A stretch of 64,000 nucleotides of DNA from Ottowia beijingensis (GCF_013423955.1 NZ_JACCKX010000001.1:62001-126000); one strand, 5' to 3'; positions 21,521 through 33,877 are shown, counted from the stretch's first letter. Numbers and translations are program-made. The notes: generated by a model from the letters alone, not told the origin.

Positions 21521-21595
21521 CGTCATTCCGGCGAAAGCCGAAATCCAGGCGGCGTGCACCAGAACACATGGGCCCCGGCTTTCGCCGGGATGACG
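21521..21595. repeat. Inverted repeat of the CGTCATTCCGGCGAAAGCCG type
   Basis: CGTCATTCCGGCGAAAGCCG (21521-21540) faces CGGCTTTCGCCGGGATGACG (21576-21595) with one mismatch. This is a widespread proteobacterial intergenic palindromic repeat. It lies in a 322-bp gene-free stretch after leuB that otherwise holds only the family B element. Confidence 0.8.
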
Positions 21596-21625
21596 GTTGT
21601 TCACGTTTTAAAGCAGAGGCAGAAA

Positions 21626-21690
21626 TAGGGTAGTATATGCCTCAAACGCCCAGTTGACGGGCGCTGCAGCTTTGCATATAGGGAGTAATG
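21626..21690. repeat. Family B dispersed repeat, copy 1 (diverged)
   Basis: TAGGGTAGTATATGC ... CGCCCAGTTGACGGGCGCTG ... GCATATAGGGAGTAATG. It shares the GGGAGTA ends and the GACGGGCGCTG core with the copies at 52.6, 55.7 and 61.1 kb. Confidence 0.55.
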
Positions 21691-21715
21691 CACCCCAGCC
21701 GCTACCTGCCGGCGT

Positions 21716-23198
21716 TCACTGGCGCCAGTGGACGTCTTCCAGCACGAAGGACGGGATGGGGCTTTCCTCCCACACGCCCATCAGGTCCTTGTGCATGAAG
21801 TTGCGCTCGGGCCGCATCAGCAGGAACACGTTGACCGCGTCGTCGCTGATCCTGCGCTGCGCCTCGCCCAGGCGGCGGTGCAGTTCGGCCTCGTTCGGCG
21901 CCGACAGCACGCGCTCCCACAGCGCGCGGAATTCGGGGCTCTGGTAGTTGAAGTAGTAGCCCGGCCGGGCGTAGATGTTCAGGTCCAGCGGCTCGACGTG
22001 CAGGATCAGCGACAGGTCGTAATCCTTCTTCTCGAACACCTGGCTCATCCACTGCTTCCAGTCCACCTGTTGCAGCTCGACGCGAAAGCCCACCTCCTCC
22101 AGGTTGGCGGCGATCTTCAGGCCGCCGAAGCGGCCGTAGTCGGTGGGCGGCACGGTCAGCGTCACGCGCTGGCCGGGCGCCACGCCCGCCTCGGCCAGCA
22201 GCGCCCTGGCGCGTGCCGGCTCGAACGGGTAGCGCTGCGCCAGGTCGACATACGCCGGGTGCCAGGGCGCGAAGTGGCTGCCGATGAGCTGGGGCTTGAA
22301 CTGCGTGCCGTAGATGGTGCTCAGGTCGAACCGGTCGATGGCGTGCGCCAGCGCCCGGCGCACGCGCACGTCGTTGAACGGCGGGCGGGCGTTGTTGATG
22401 GCCACGATCATCTTGCTCTCGAGCTTGCGCGAGCCCATGCGGTAGTCCGGGCGCTCCATGAACGGGCCGGTCATCTTGGTCACGCTGCCCAGCCAGTCGA
22501 GCCGCCCCTCGGCCAGCATGTTCTCGGTCTCGGCGCTGCTGCTGAGAAACACGAACGGGGCGCTGCGCAGGGCCGGCTTCCTGCCCCAGTAGCCGGTGTG
22601 CCGGTCGATCCGCACCGAATGGCCGCGCTGCCATTCGCCGAAGCGGAACGGCCCGGTGCCGACCGGCTGCGTGGCGTTGCCCGCCGCCGAATCGGGGTGC
22701 ACGATCAGCGCCGCCGGCAGGGCCAGGGCAAACGGCAGCAGCGCATCGGGCTGGTGCAGGCCGATGACGAGCTGGTGGCTGCCCAGCGCCTGCACCCCGG
22801 CGATCTTCTCGAACCACTGCTTCTGCGGGTTGCGTGAACCCGGCGCCAGGATGCGGCGCAGGCTGGCCGCCGCCACGCTGGCGTCGAAGGGCTTGCCGTC
22901 GTGAAAGCGCACGCCGCGGCGCAGCGTGAAGGTGTAGCTCAGGCCGTCGGGCGCGCGCACCCAGTCGGTGGCCAGGCGCGGCGCCACCCGGCCCTTGCCG
23001 TGGATCACCGTCAGGCCTTCCAGCACGTTGGCGTACACGATCTCGCCCGCCGTGGCGGCGGCGGTGGCGGTGGGGTCGAGCATCGGCGGCTCGAGCTGCA
23101 CGCCGAGCCGGACGGTGTCGCGCGCCGCCAGCGCCGGCAGGCACAGCAGCAGCCCGCACAACAGCACGGCCACGGCGCGCCAGCCGCGGTGAATCGCG

Positions 23199-23209
<11 letters not shown>
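21716..23209 (-). CDS. ABC transporter periplasmic peptide/solute-binding protein (family 5)
   Basis: 497 residues of the DppA/OppA type. A Sec signal peptide (VAVLLCGLLLCLPALAARD, about 12-30) precedes the SBP_bac_5 fold (RLGVQLEPPMLDPT ..., ATDWVRAPDGLSYTFTLR). Start TTG 23209 was chosen: it has AGGGAG at a 6-base spacing and overlaps the end of the upstream diguanylate cyclase gene by 11 bp, suggesting translational coupling. No permease or ATPase genes are adjacent, so it may serve a distant transporter or act as a sensor partner. The ligand is unknown. Confidence 0.88.
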
Positions 23210-24626
<1,417 letters not shown>

Positions 24627-24790
24627 GAATCTAAATGTAACTTGTATAGCGCTTTTGGTATAGCACCGCGAGGTATGGCCGTGCGTTTTTCGGCCGATGT
24701 GCGCCTACAAGCGCGAGGGCGCTCGTCTGGCCGCGGGGTGCGGCCCCGGTGCCACACTGGCGCTTTCAACCGCCTTTGCAGGAGCCGCCG

Positions 24791-25702
24791 ATGGCCCAAG
24801 CCACTTCCAGCGAAACCGACGAAGCGCCCCGCCCCACCGCGCGCGTGGTGTGGAAGGGCGCGATCAGCTTCGGCCTGGTGCACATTCCGGTGGCGCTGTA
24901 CACCGCCACCACCTCGTCGGCGGTCGATTTCGACTGGCTCGACCGCCGCACCATGGAGCCGGTCGGTTACAAGCGCATCAACAAGAAGACCGGCAAGGAG
25001 ATCGCCGCCGCCGACATCGTGAAAGGCGTGGAGATCGAGGACGGCCAGTACGTGGTGCTGAGCACGGACGAGATCAAGGCGGCGTTCCCCAAGACCACGC
25101 AGACGATCGAGATCGAATCCTTCATCCAGGCCAGCGAGATCCCGTTCGTCTACCTCGAGCGCCCGTATTACCTCGCCCCCATCAACCGCGGCGAAAAGGT
25201 GTACGCCCTCCTGCGCGAGGCGCTGCTGGAGAGCGGCCGCGTCGGCGTGGCGCGGGTGGTGATCTCGACCCGGCAGCACCTGGCGGTGCTGGTGCCCAGC
25301 GGCCCGGCGCTGATCCTGAACCTGCTGCGCTGGGGCGGCGAGATCCGCTCCTTCGAGGCGCTCAAACTGCCACCCGCCGGCGCCAGGGCGTCGGGGCTGA
25401 AGGAGAGCGAGCTGAAGATGGCGCGCCAGCTGATCGAGGAAATGTCCGCGCCATGGGATGCCGACGACTTCCGCGATTCGTTCAAGGACGAGATCATGCG
25501 CCTGGTCCGGGAAAAGGCCGAGGCCGGCGAGGTGCAGAGCGTGGAAAAGGTCGACACGCCGACCGAAGGCACGCGCAAGGGCGCCGAGATCATCGACCTG
25601 ACCGAGTTGCTCAAGCGCAGCCTGCAGGGCGGCGCCGGCAAGGACGACGATGGCCCCGCCGCCAAAGCCCCAGCCAAGTCGCGCCCGCGCAAGCGCGCCT
25701 GA
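24791..25702 (+). CDS. ku: Non-homologous end joining protein Ku
   Basis: 303 residues. The bacterial Ku core begins ARVVWKGAISFGLVHIPVALY. Forms a homodimeric ring on DNA ends and recruits LigD. The C-terminal tail is basic and Ala/Lys-rich (AKAPAKSRPRKRA), as usual. Start ATG 24791 follows GGAG. The ligD reading frame overlaps or follows directly. Downstream conserved ligD codons lie in the same frame, separated from Ku only by the TGA at 25700. Confidence 0.95.
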   Translation: MAQATSSETDEAPRPTARVVWKGAISFGLVHIPVALYTATTSSAVDFDWLDRRTMEPVGYKRINKKTGKEIAAADIVKGVEIEDGQYVVLSTDEIKAAFPKTTQTIEIESFIQASEIPFVYLERPYYLAPINRGEKVYALLREALLESGRVGVARVVISTRQHLAVLVPSGPALILNLLRWGGEIRSFEALKLPPAGARASGLKESELKMARQLIEEMSAPWDADDFRDSFKDEIMRLVREKAEAGEVQSVEKVDTPTEGTRKGAEIIDLTELLKRSLQGGAGKDDDGPAAKAPAKSRPRKRA

Positions 25703-25789
25703 ACGCCCGGCGCGCACGCGCGGCGGCGCCAAGAACGCGGCCGCCGCCCGCCGCAGCGGCGCTGGCCAGGCTGGCAAGAATTACAAGAC

Positions 25790-25833
25790 AAAAACGGCTC
25801 CAGCGCCCGCCCAACAAGCGCCGGAAGCTACAA
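25790..25833. repeat. Family A repeat inside ligD N-terminal tail
   Basis: AAAACGGCTCCAGCGCCCGC ... AAGCGCCGGAAGCTAC, read in frame as KTKTAPAPAQQAPEATKLK. Confidence 0.75.
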
Positions 25834-26442
25834 AATTAAAGCGCCTGCACCCAGCACCGCCCTCGCCCGCTACCACGCCAGGCGCGACTTCACCCGCACG
25901 CCCGAACCGGCCGGCACCGTGGGCCCGCCCACAAAGGGCGCGCTGCAGTACGTCATCCACAAGCACTGGGCCACGCGCCTGCATTACGACCTGCGGCTGG
26001 AGCTGGACGGCACCATGCACAGCTGGGCCGTGCCCAAGGGCCCGAGCCTGGACCCGCGCGACAAGCGGCTGGCGGTGCAGGTCGAAGACCACCCGGTCGA
26101 CTACAACGACTTCGAGGGCCAGATTCCGGCCGGGCAGTACGGCGGCGGGCGCGTCATCATCTGGGACCGCGGCAGCTGGCAGCCCACCGGCGGCGTAGCC
26201 GCGGCGCGCGCCGGCCTGGCCAAGGGCGAGCTGAAGTTCCGCCTGCACGGCGCCAAGCTCACCGGCCTGTGGGCGCTGGTGCGCATGAAGCCGCGCGCCG
26301 GCGAACCGAAACCCGCCTGGCTGCTGATCAAGGACCGCGACGACGTGGCGCGTGCCGCCAGCGAGTTCGATGTGACCGAGGCGCTGCCCGATTCGGTCGG
26401 CCCGGCGCAGATCAAGGCCCGCCAGCCGCCCACCTCCCATTC

Positions 26443-26500
26443 CAAACCAAATCAGCCCCCAGCGCCCGCCAGTCAAGCGCAAGCAGCTATCGAAACGAAA
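26443..26500. repeat. Family A repeat inside ligD linker
   Basis: AAACCAAATCAGCCCCCAGC ... CAAGCGCAAGCAGCTATCG between the phosphoesterase and ligase domains. Read as KPNQPPAPASQAQAAIETK. Confidence 0.8.
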
Positions 26501-27465
26501 GCATCGAAAGCCGTGCCGCTGCCCGCCACCACCGCCCCGCAGCTTGCAAGCCTGATGCGCGAGCCGCCCGCCGACGCCGCCGACTGGCTGTGGGAGCTGA
26601 AGTTCGACGGCTACCGCCTGCTGGCGCGCATCGACGGCGGCCGGGCGCGCCTGTTCACGCGCAATGGCCTCGACTGGACAGCGCGCATGCCCGAGCTGGC
26701 GCGCGCCCTGGCCGCCCTGCCCGTGCGCCAGGCCTGGCTGGATGGCGAAGTGGCGATGCCGGGCGACGACGGCCTGCCCGACTTCGGCGCGCTGCAGAAC
26801 GCCTTCGACGGTGGCCGCAGCGCGGGCCTGGTGATGTACCTGTTCGACCTGCTGCACCTGGACGGCGCCGACCTGCGCGAGCAGCCGCTGACCGAACGCC
26901 GCGCCCGGCTCGAGGCGCTGCTGAAGCGCGCCAGGCGGCCCAAGACGTCGCCGCTGCGCCTGTCCGAGGCGTTTGACGAAGCGCCGCACAACCTGATCGC
27001 CAGCGCCTGCAGGCTGGGCATGGAGGGCATCATCGGCAAGCGGCGCGACGCGGCGTATCGGCCCGGCCGCAGCAGCGATTGGATCAAGCTGAAGTGCGGC
27101 CAGGGCGAGGAACTGGTGATCGCCGGCCACACCGAAGGCCAGGGCGCCCGCAGCGGCGAAGTCGGCGCGCTGGTGATGGCGGCGCACGACGCGGACGGAA
27201 AGCTGCGCTGGGCCGGCAACGTGGGCAGCGGCTTCGACACGCGCACGCTGGTGCGGCTGAAGGAAAAGTTGGCGCCCCTGAAAGTCAAGACCAGCCCGCT
27301 CGAAACCGGCCCCCAGCCGCCCGGCCGCGTGCACTGGGTGCGGCCCGAGCTGGTGGCGCAGATCAGCCATGCCGGCTTCACACACGCGCGCCGCCTGCGC
27401 CACGGCGTGTTCCGCGGCCTGCGCGAAGACAAGCTCGCGGCGGATGTGGTCTTCGAGCAGGATTC

Positions 27466-27517
27466 ATTGAAAAATCGGCCTCAGCGCCCGCCACACAAGC
27501 GCCAGCAGCTATTAAAA
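27466..27517. repeat. Family A repeat inside ligD second linker
   Basis: TTGAAAAATCGGCCTCAGCG ... CAAGCGCCAGCAGCTATTA between the ligase and polymerase domains. Read as EKSASAPATQAPAAIKTGS in the frame lying between two frameshifts. Confidence 0.8.
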
Positions 27518-28559
27518 CAGGATCAAAAGCCGCTGCCACACCAACCTTCAAGGGGCGCGGCGGCGGCGCCCTGTCGTCGGCGGGCAGGCCATCTCCAGCC
27601 CCGACCGCGTGGTCGATGCCAGCACCGGCACCACCAAGCTCGACATCGCCCGCTACTACGCCACCGTCGCCCCGCTGCTGCTGCCGCACCTTGACCAGCG
27701 CCCCGTCGCCTTGGTGCGCGCGCCGGATGGCATCGCGGGCGCGCTGTTCTTCCAGAAGCACCTGGAGCGCATCACCCTGCCCGGCGTGATTCAGCTCGAC
27801 CCCGCGCTCGACCCCGGCCACGCCAGCCTGCTCGAGATCGACAGCCTGCCCGGCCTGATGGGCGCGGTGCAGATGAACACGCTGGAGCTGCACACCTGGA
27901 ACGCCCGGCACGACCGCATCGAGCGCCCCGACCGCTTCGTCATCGACCTCGACCCCGGCGACGGCGTGCCGTGGGACAAGGTGCAGGAGGCCGCCCTGCT
28001 CACCCGCACCCTGCTGACCGAACTGGGCTTCACCCCGTTCTTGAAGACCAGCGGCGGCAAGGGCCTGCACGTCGTCACACCCATCAAGCGGCTGCACGAC
28101 TGGGACACGGTGAAGGGCTTTACCAAGCAGCTCACCGAGCATCTCGCGCGCCTGATGCCCGACCGCTTCAGCGCGCTCAGCGGGCCGAAGAACCGCGTCG
28201 GCAAGATCTACCCCGACTACCTGCGCAACGGGCGCGGGGCGACGACGGTGGCCGCGTGGTCGGCCAGGGCGCGCGCGGGGATCGGCGTGTCGGTGCCCAT
28301 CGGATGGGATGAACTGGCCGCAGTGACCGGCGGGGCGCATTGGCATCTTGGCAACGTCGAAGAGCGGTTGCGCGTGGGCGCGGGGCCTTGGGCGGGGTAT
28401 GACAAGGCGGCCGTGTCCATCGGCGGGCCGGCGAAGCAACTGGGCGCGGTGCGCCCCCGCGTGTGACGCAGGTGATCGCCCGCGCGCCCGACGGCTGCGC
28501 TATAACCCCTTGACACGGCGCCCAGCCGTTGGCCAATGACGTGTGTGGAAAGCCAAGCC

Positions 28560-29261
28560 ATGACCACCCTCACCCCCAAAATCCTCGCCTTCGACGTCTT
28601 CGGCACCGTGGTCGACTGGCACGGCAGCATCGTGGCCGAAATGGCGCGGCTGTACCCGCAGGTCGATGGCAACGCCTTCGCGCTGGCCTGGCGCGAGGGC
28701 TACCGGCCGGCGATGGCGCGCGTGATGTCGGGCGAACTGGGCTGGACGCGGATCGACGAACTGCATCGCATGATCCTCGACGACATCCTGCCGCGCTTCG
28801 GCCTGCAGGCCATGCCAGAGGCCGAGCGCCGCCTGCTCAACCGTGTCTGGCATCGGCTCAACGCCTGGCCCGACGTGGTGCCGGGCCTCATGCGGCTGAA
28901 GCAGCGGCACGTGATCTGCACGCTGTCGAACGGCAACATCGGCCTGCTCACCCACATGGCCAGGCACGCCCAGCTGCCCTGGGATTGCGTGCTCTCGGCC
29001 GAGGTGTTCCAGGCGTACAAGCCCGACCCGCGGGTGTACCGGGGCGTGGCCGAGGTGTTCTACGTGGCGCCGGCCGAGGTGATGATGGTGGCCGCGCACC
29101 AGGACGACCTGGCCGCCGCGCGCGCCTGCGGGCTGCTGACGGCCTACATCGAGCGGCCGCTGGAGTTCGGCGCCGGGCAGCCCAAGGACGTGTCGCCCGA
29201 GCCCGCCAACACGCTGCATGCGCGCGACTTCCTCGACCTGGCGGATCAGTTGGGCGCCTGA
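28560..29261 (+). CDS. Haloacid dehalogenase type II / HAD hydrolase
   Basis: 233 residues. The HAD nucleophile motif FDVFGTVVDWHG (D12) marks the type II 2-haloacid dehalogenase group; motif II is TLSNGN and motif III is AYKPDPRVY. The HQDDL near the end matches motif IV. Such enzymes hydrolyse L-2-haloacids, but many family members have other substrates. ATG 28536 is a possible alternative start 24 bp upstream. It lies just after ligD, without obvious functional linkage. Confidence 0.85.
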   Translation: MTTLTPKILAFDVFGTVVDWHGSIVAEMARLYPQVDGNAFALAWREGYRPAMARVMSGELGWTRIDELHRMILDDILPRFGLQAMPEAERRLLNRVWHRLNAWPDVVPGLMRLKQRHVICTLSNGNIGLLTHMARHAQLPWDCVLSAEVFQAYKPDPRVYRGVAEVFYVAPAEVMMVAAHQDDLAAARACGLLTAYIERPLEFGAGQPKDVSPEPANTLHARDFLDLADQLGA

Positions 29262-29269
29262 ACTTCTTT

Positions 29270-29321
29270 TTGATAGCTGCTCGCGCTTGGTGGGCGGGCG
29301 CTTAGGGCTGATTTGGCTTAA
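29270..29321. repeat. Family A dispersed repeat
   Basis: TTGATAGCTGCTCGCGCTTG ... GGGCGGGCGCTTAGGGCTGA followed by TTTGGCTTA. It is in the spacer before the asd leader region. Confidence 0.8.
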
Positions 29322-29412
29322 TTTACTGAAGATCAGGGCGCGGGCGTCGCATCCGCACATCAGCACGCCCGCGCGCAACCCCTGCACGGCGTGTGGCACG
29401 GGGTGACTGGGT

Positions 29413-29418
29413 TAGAAT
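29413..29418 (+). promoter_or_regulatory. Putative -10 box of the asd leader transcript
   Basis: TAGAAT ends 7 bases before the leader-peptide ATG, so a transcript from it would start at or next to the ATG (leaderless). No convincing -35 box is seen. Confidence 0.45.
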
Positions 29419-29425
29419 CGCCCCC

Positions 29426-29524
29426 ATGAACACGCCTGATCGCTTCGATTCCGCTGCCGCCGCTTCCGGCCAGCGCGCGTGCGTGCGCATCTCCCCCATT
29501 ACCACGACCACCCAAAAGGGCTGA
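29426..29524 (+). CDS. Putative Thr-rich leader peptide upstream of asd
   Basis: 32-codon frame MNTPDRFDSAAAASGQRACV continuing RISPITTTTQKG. The ATT ACC ACG ACC ACC run (Ile and four Thr codons) near its 3' end resembles attenuator leaders such as thrL. It precedes asd, whose product feeds threonine, isoleucine, methionine and lysine synthesis. The 91 bp between its stop and asd include the hairpin CCGGGC...GCCCGG (about 29555-29573), but no strong U-run. Regulation by threonyl-tRNA charging is an inference. Confidence 0.5.
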   Translation: MNTPDRFDSAAAASGQRACVRISPITTTTQKG

Positions 29525-29615
29525 CCAGCCCCGGTTCGTCGTGCGCGCCGCCTCCGGGCCAGACGAGCCCGGCAGGCCAGACAGTTCTTATATTGTTTGA
29601 AAGGCGCGAAGCAAA

Positions 29616-30752
29616 ATGAAAGTCGGTAACGTTGTAGGCCTCGTCGGCTGGCGCGGCATGGTCGGCTCGGTCCTGATGGACCGCATGCAGGCCGAGGGTG
29701 ATTTCGACCTGATCGAGCCCATTTTCTTCTCCACCAGCAACGCCGGCGGCGCCGCCCCGGCGATGGCCAAGAACGAGAAGAAGCTCAAGGACGCGACCGA
29801 CATCGACGCGCTGAAGGCCTGCGACATCATCATCACCTGCCAGGGCGGCGACTACACCAACGAGGCGTTCCCCAAGCTGCGCGCCGCCGGCTGGAAAGGC
29901 CACTGGATCGACGCCGCCAGCGCCCTGCGCATGCAGGACGACGCGGTCATCATCCTCGACCCGGTGAACATGCCGGTGATCCAGAACGCGCTGGCCAAGG
30001 GCGGCAACAACTGGGTGGGCGGCAATTGCACCGTCAGCTGCATGCTGATGGGCGTCGGCGCGCTGTTCAAGGCCGGGCTGGTCGAGTGGATGAGCACGCA
30101 AACGTACCAAGCGGCCAGCGGCGGCGGCGCGCAGCATATGCGCGAGCTGCTGGCCCAGTTCGGCACGCTGAACCACGAGGTCAAGGCCCTGCTGGCCGAC
30201 CCGACCAGCGCCATCCTGGAGATCGACCGCAAGGTGATCGCCAAGCAGCGCGGCCTGGAAGACGCCGAGAAGGCCAACTTTGGCGTGCCGCTGGGCGGCT
30301 CGCTGATTCCCTGGATCGACAAGGACCTGGGCAACGGCGTGAGCCGCGAAGAATGGAAGGGCATGGCCGAAACCAACAAGATCATGGGCTGGGGCGAAGG
30401 CTTCGGCACGCCCGCCGTGCCGGTGGACGGCTACTGCGTGCGCATCGGCGCCATGCGCTGCCACAGCCAGGCGCTGACCTTCAAGCTGAAGAAGGACGTG
30501 CCGGTGGCCGACATCGAGGCCATGATCGCCGCCGACAACGAGTGGGTGAAGGTGGTGCCCAACAACCGCGAGGACACCATGCGCGACCTGACCCCGGTGG
30601 CCGTCACCGGCACGCTGACCATTCCCGTGGGCCGCATCCGCAAGATGGCCATGGGCCCGGAATACGTGGGCGCCTTCACCATCGGCGACCAGTTGCTGTG
30701 GGGCGCTGCCGAGCCGCTGCGCCGCATGCTGCGCATCCTGCTGGCGGCCTGA
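29616..30752 (+). CDS. asd: Aspartate-semialdehyde dehydrogenase
   Basis: 378 residues. Reduces aspartyl phosphate to aspartate-4-semialdehyde with NADPH. The N-terminal [20 protein letters not shown] binds the nucleotide, the catalytic cysteine is in [12 protein letters not shown], and the C-terminal [19 protein letters not shown] is typical of the proteobacterial enzyme. RBS AAAGGCG precedes the ATG. It normally follows leuB in betaproteobacteria; here about 8 kb of other genes separate them. Confidence 0.97.
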   Translation: MKVGNVVGLVGWRGMVGSVLMDRMQAEGDFDLIEPIFFSTSNAGGAAPAMAKNEKKLKDATDIDALKACDIIITCQGGDYTNEAFPKLRAAGWKGHWIDAASALRMQDDAVIILDPVNMPVIQNALAKGGNNWVGGNCTVSCMLMGVGALFKAGLVEWMSTQTYQAASGGGAQHMRELLAQFGTLNHEVKALLADPTSAILEIDRKVIAKQRGLEDAEKANFGVPLGGSLIPWIDKDLGNGVSREEWKGMAETNKIMGWGEGFGTPAVPVDGYCVRIGAMRCHSQALTFKLKKDVPVADIEAMIAADNEWVKVVPNNREDTMRDLTPVAVTGTLTIPVGRIRKMAMGPEYVGAFTIGDQLLWGAAEPLRRMLRILLAA

Positions 30753-30774
30753 AGCCTCATAGAAAACGATAGCG

Positions 30775-30794
30775 GGCGCCGCTGCAACGGCGCC
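30775..30794 (+). terminator. Weak hairpin after asd
   Basis: GGCGCCG ctgcaa CGGCGCC, 7-bp perfect stem starting 22 bases after the asd stop. There is no T-run after it, so terminator function is uncertain. Confidence 0.45.
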
Positions 30795-30993
30795 GCCCGT
30801 TGTCGCAAGACAACATGGCCGTCCGAGATTCGAGCCTGTGTGAACTTGTGAAGATGGTTAACCAGTGTCTCAGCTTGTCAGCCTAATACGTTGATGTTAA
30901 TGTCGATTTTCATATTCGTTCCGGCGAGGCTTGGCCTGCCCAACACCAGACATGCAGAATAAAACCGCACAGGCTCCGCAGGGGTCGATCAAT

Positions 30994-33822
30994 ATGAAAA
31001 TGGCCAAGCAGCCTTGGAAGAGGGGTGTGCTGGCATCGGCCGTGGCGTTGACGATGTTCGGCGTCAGCCTGGATGCGCAGGCGCTGGCCCTGGGCGCCAT
31101 CACCGTGCGCTCTGCCCTGGGCGAGCCGCTGCGCGCCGAGATTGAGGTGCCGCAAATTTCGTCCGAGGAAGCCGCCACCTTCCAGGCAGCCGTGGCCTCC
31201 CCCAAGCCTTCCGTTCCGCCGGCGTCGATTATTCGCCTGCGCTCAGCGGCGCCCGCGTCACGCTGCACCGCCGTGCCAACGGCCAGGCCTATCTGCGCGT
31301 GGTTGGCGACCGCCCGGTGAACGAGCCTTTCCTGGGCATCGTGATCGACGCCAACTGGGCCAATGGCCGCGTGGTGCGCGACTACACCATGCTGGTCGAT
31401 CCCCGGGCCGCGCGGCGCCCGCCGGTCGTGGTCACCCAGCCGCAGACCGCATCGCCAGCACCGATGGCGCCGGCAGCGCCCGCGCCCGTGGCACCGCCTC
31501 CCGTGGTGCCGGCCACCGTGGCGGAACAGACAACGCCCGCCACCGCAGATGCCGCGACGCGCGCACGCAGCGCGCGCATGGCCGAGGCGCGCCGCAAGGC
31601 CGCTGCCCCCGCTGCGGCGCCCGCGCCCGCCCCGCCGCCAGCGGCGGCGGTGACCAGGTGAGGGTGCAGCGCGGCGACACCGCCTATGCCCTGGCGTCGG
31701 CCCACCGTGTCGAAGGTGTGTCGCTCGACCAGATGCTGGTGGCCATGCTGCGCGCCAACCCGAACGCATTCATCCGCGGCAACTTCAACCTGATGAAGGC
31801 GGGCGCCGTGATCAACATGCCGACGGCCGAGCAGGCCGCGGCAACGTCGCGTCAGGCCGCGCGCCGCACCGTGGTGGCCCAGAGCCGGGATTTCAACGCC
31901 TACCGCCGCGGCGTGGCCCAGCGTGCCGGCGGCACGCGCGTGGCCGCCGCCACGCGCAGCGCATCGGGCGGCGTGCAGGCGCAAGTGCGCGACACGCGCG
32001 CCGCCGCCCCGGCACAGGATCGCCTCACGCTGTCGCGCGGCGGCTCGCCGTCCGGCAGCGAAGCCACGGTGGCCCAGTCCCGCCAGGCGCAGGAGCAGGC
32101 CGAGCGCGTGGCCGAACTGAACAAGAACATCAGCGAACTCTCGCGCCTGCAGGCAGCCTCGGGCAGCCCGGCCGCCGCGCCGGCGGCCACACCGGCCAGC
32201 AGCGCCGTTCCTGCCATCAACGTGCCGACAGGCGCACCCGCTGCCGCACCAGCCGCAGCCGCATCTGCCCCGGCGGCCCCGCCGGCTGCTGCGCCAGCGC
32301 CGGCACCCACGGCCGCCACCGTCACCGCGCCGGCCTCTGCCGCCTCGGCCGCCGCTGATGCGGCCTCCAGTGCTGTCGCCGCGGCGGCCAGCGCCGCGTC
32401 TGCCGCAGCATCGGCCACCGAAACGGCCGTGGTCAGCGCAGCCTCGGCCGCCAGTGCGGCAGCCGACGCCGCTTCTGCCGCCACCGCTGCGGCCAGCGCG
32501 GCACCGGCACCCCAGCGGCCGCGCGTGGCACCGCCGCCACCGATGCCGGTGCAGGAGCCTTCCTTCCTCGACACGCTGACGGAAAATCCGCTGCTGCCAA
32601 TTGCCGGCGCCGGCCTGCTGGCCCTGTTGGCTGGCTATGGCGTGTACCGCTCGCGCCAGCGCAAGAAAGATGCCGCCCCGCTGGACAGCTCCTTCATCGA
32701 AAGCCGCCTGCAACCCGATTCCTTCTTCGGCGCCAGCGGCGGCCAGCGGGTGAACACCAAGGATGGTGGCAGTTCCGTCAGCGGCAACTCGTCCATGGCC
32801 TACTCGCCCAGCCAGCTGGATGCGGCTGGCGACGTGGACCCCGTGGCAGAAGCCGACGTGTACCTGGCCTATGGCCGCGACATGCAGGCCGAGGAAATCC
32901 TCAAGGAAGCCCTGCGCACCCACCCCGGCCGCATTTCGATCCACCGCAAGCTGGCCGAGATCTACGCCAAGCGCCGCGATGCCCGCGCCTTCGAAGCCAT
33001 CGCCACCGAAGCCTACGCCATCACCCAGGGCCAGGGTCCCGACTGGCAGGCCATCACCAGCCTGGGCAGCGAGCTGGAGCCCGCCAACCCGCTGTACCAG
33101 CCCGGCGGCGCCCCGTCGATCAAACCGGTGCCCATGGCCGCACGCCCCAGCTTCGGTGCCGACACGGAGCCGCAGACTGCGCAGGTGCTCGAAGCCAAGG
33201 GGCCCGACAGCAGTGGCCTTCCGCTGGATCTCGACCTCGATCTGGACGATGCGCCCGTGCGTGCGGCCACCACCGCGCCCTCGCCCTTGCCGCCTGCTGC
33301 ACCTTCGATAGCACCTGCCGCAGTGGCTGCAGGGGTGACAGCAGCCGCAGCCGGCGCTGCTGCGGCGGCCCGCGCGCCGGTTCCCCCACCGCCAGCACCG
33401 GCGCCAGCGCCTGTGGCCGACGCCCATGCACCGCTGGATTTCGACCTGGATCTCGACTTCTCGCCGCCTTCGGAGCTGGGCACCACGCGTCCGCCCGTGG
33501 CACCGGCTGAGCCTGCACGCCCGGTTGCCGCCGCTCCCGTCGTGCCGCCCCTGCCCCCGCGGTCGAGCGCAACTCCGGCATGATCGACTTCGACATGGAC
33601 GCCCTGTCGCTCGATCCCGATTCGCGCTCTGGTGGCGAGCTGAAAACCGAGCAGCCAGAAGATGCGGACGAGGATCCCCTGGGCACCAAGCTGTCGCTGG
33701 CACAGGAGTTCCACGCCATCGGCGACACCGAGGGCGCGCGTGCCCTGGTGAAGGAGGTGATTGCCGAGTCCTCCGGCGCCATGCGCGTCCGTGCCGAGCG
33801 CTTCCTGGCGGAACTCCACTGA
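30994..33822 (+). pseudogene. fimV: FimV-like pilus/polarity protein (three frameshifts)
   Basis: Inner-membrane protein that binds peptidoglycan and organises type IV pili and the cell pole. The parts are in order but in three frames: signal region and FimV N-terminal domain (ALGAITVRSALGEPLRAEIE), a LysM segment (VRVQRGDTAYALASAHRVEG), a long Ala/Pro-rich stretch, one membrane helix (LPIAGAGLLALLAGYGVYRS), an acidic cytoplasmic part and the C-terminal FimV domain (MIDFDMDALSLDPDS). Frame changes fall near 31205 (one A missing), 31640 (GC-rich) and 33560 (C-run). It is possibly intact if these are sequence errors. Position asd-fimV-truA is conserved. Confidence 0.88.
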
Positions 33823-33844
33823 TTTTCTGCCCTGTCACCTGGTC

Positions 33845-33877
33845 ACGCGGCGCCCACTCGGGCGCCGCGTTGTTTTG
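33845..33877 (+). terminator. Rho-independent terminator of fimV
   Basis: 11-bp perfect stem ACGCGGCGCCC / GGGCGCCGCGT with a 4-base loop followed by TGTTTTG. Confidence 0.85.

Larger units (their letters stand above)
25650..28466 (+). pseudogene. ligD: ATP-dependent DNA ligase D (three frameshifts)
   Basis: Multidomain end-joining ligase in the order 3'-phosphoesterase (HWATRLHYDLRLELDG, near 25970), ligase (lysine nucleotidyl site LKFDGYRLLAR, near 26600) and primase-polymerase (VIDLDPGDGVPW and KTSGGKGLHVVTP, near 27940-28080). The frame changes near 25855 (before the conserved LARYHARRDFTRTPEPAG), near 27465 and near 27572. Both inter-domain linkers and the N-terminal tail carry a family A repeat read as peptide. 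Start ATG 25650 (overlapping ku by 53 bp) is the best upstream candidate but is inferred. It may be intact in reality if the indels are errors. Confidence 0.85.
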
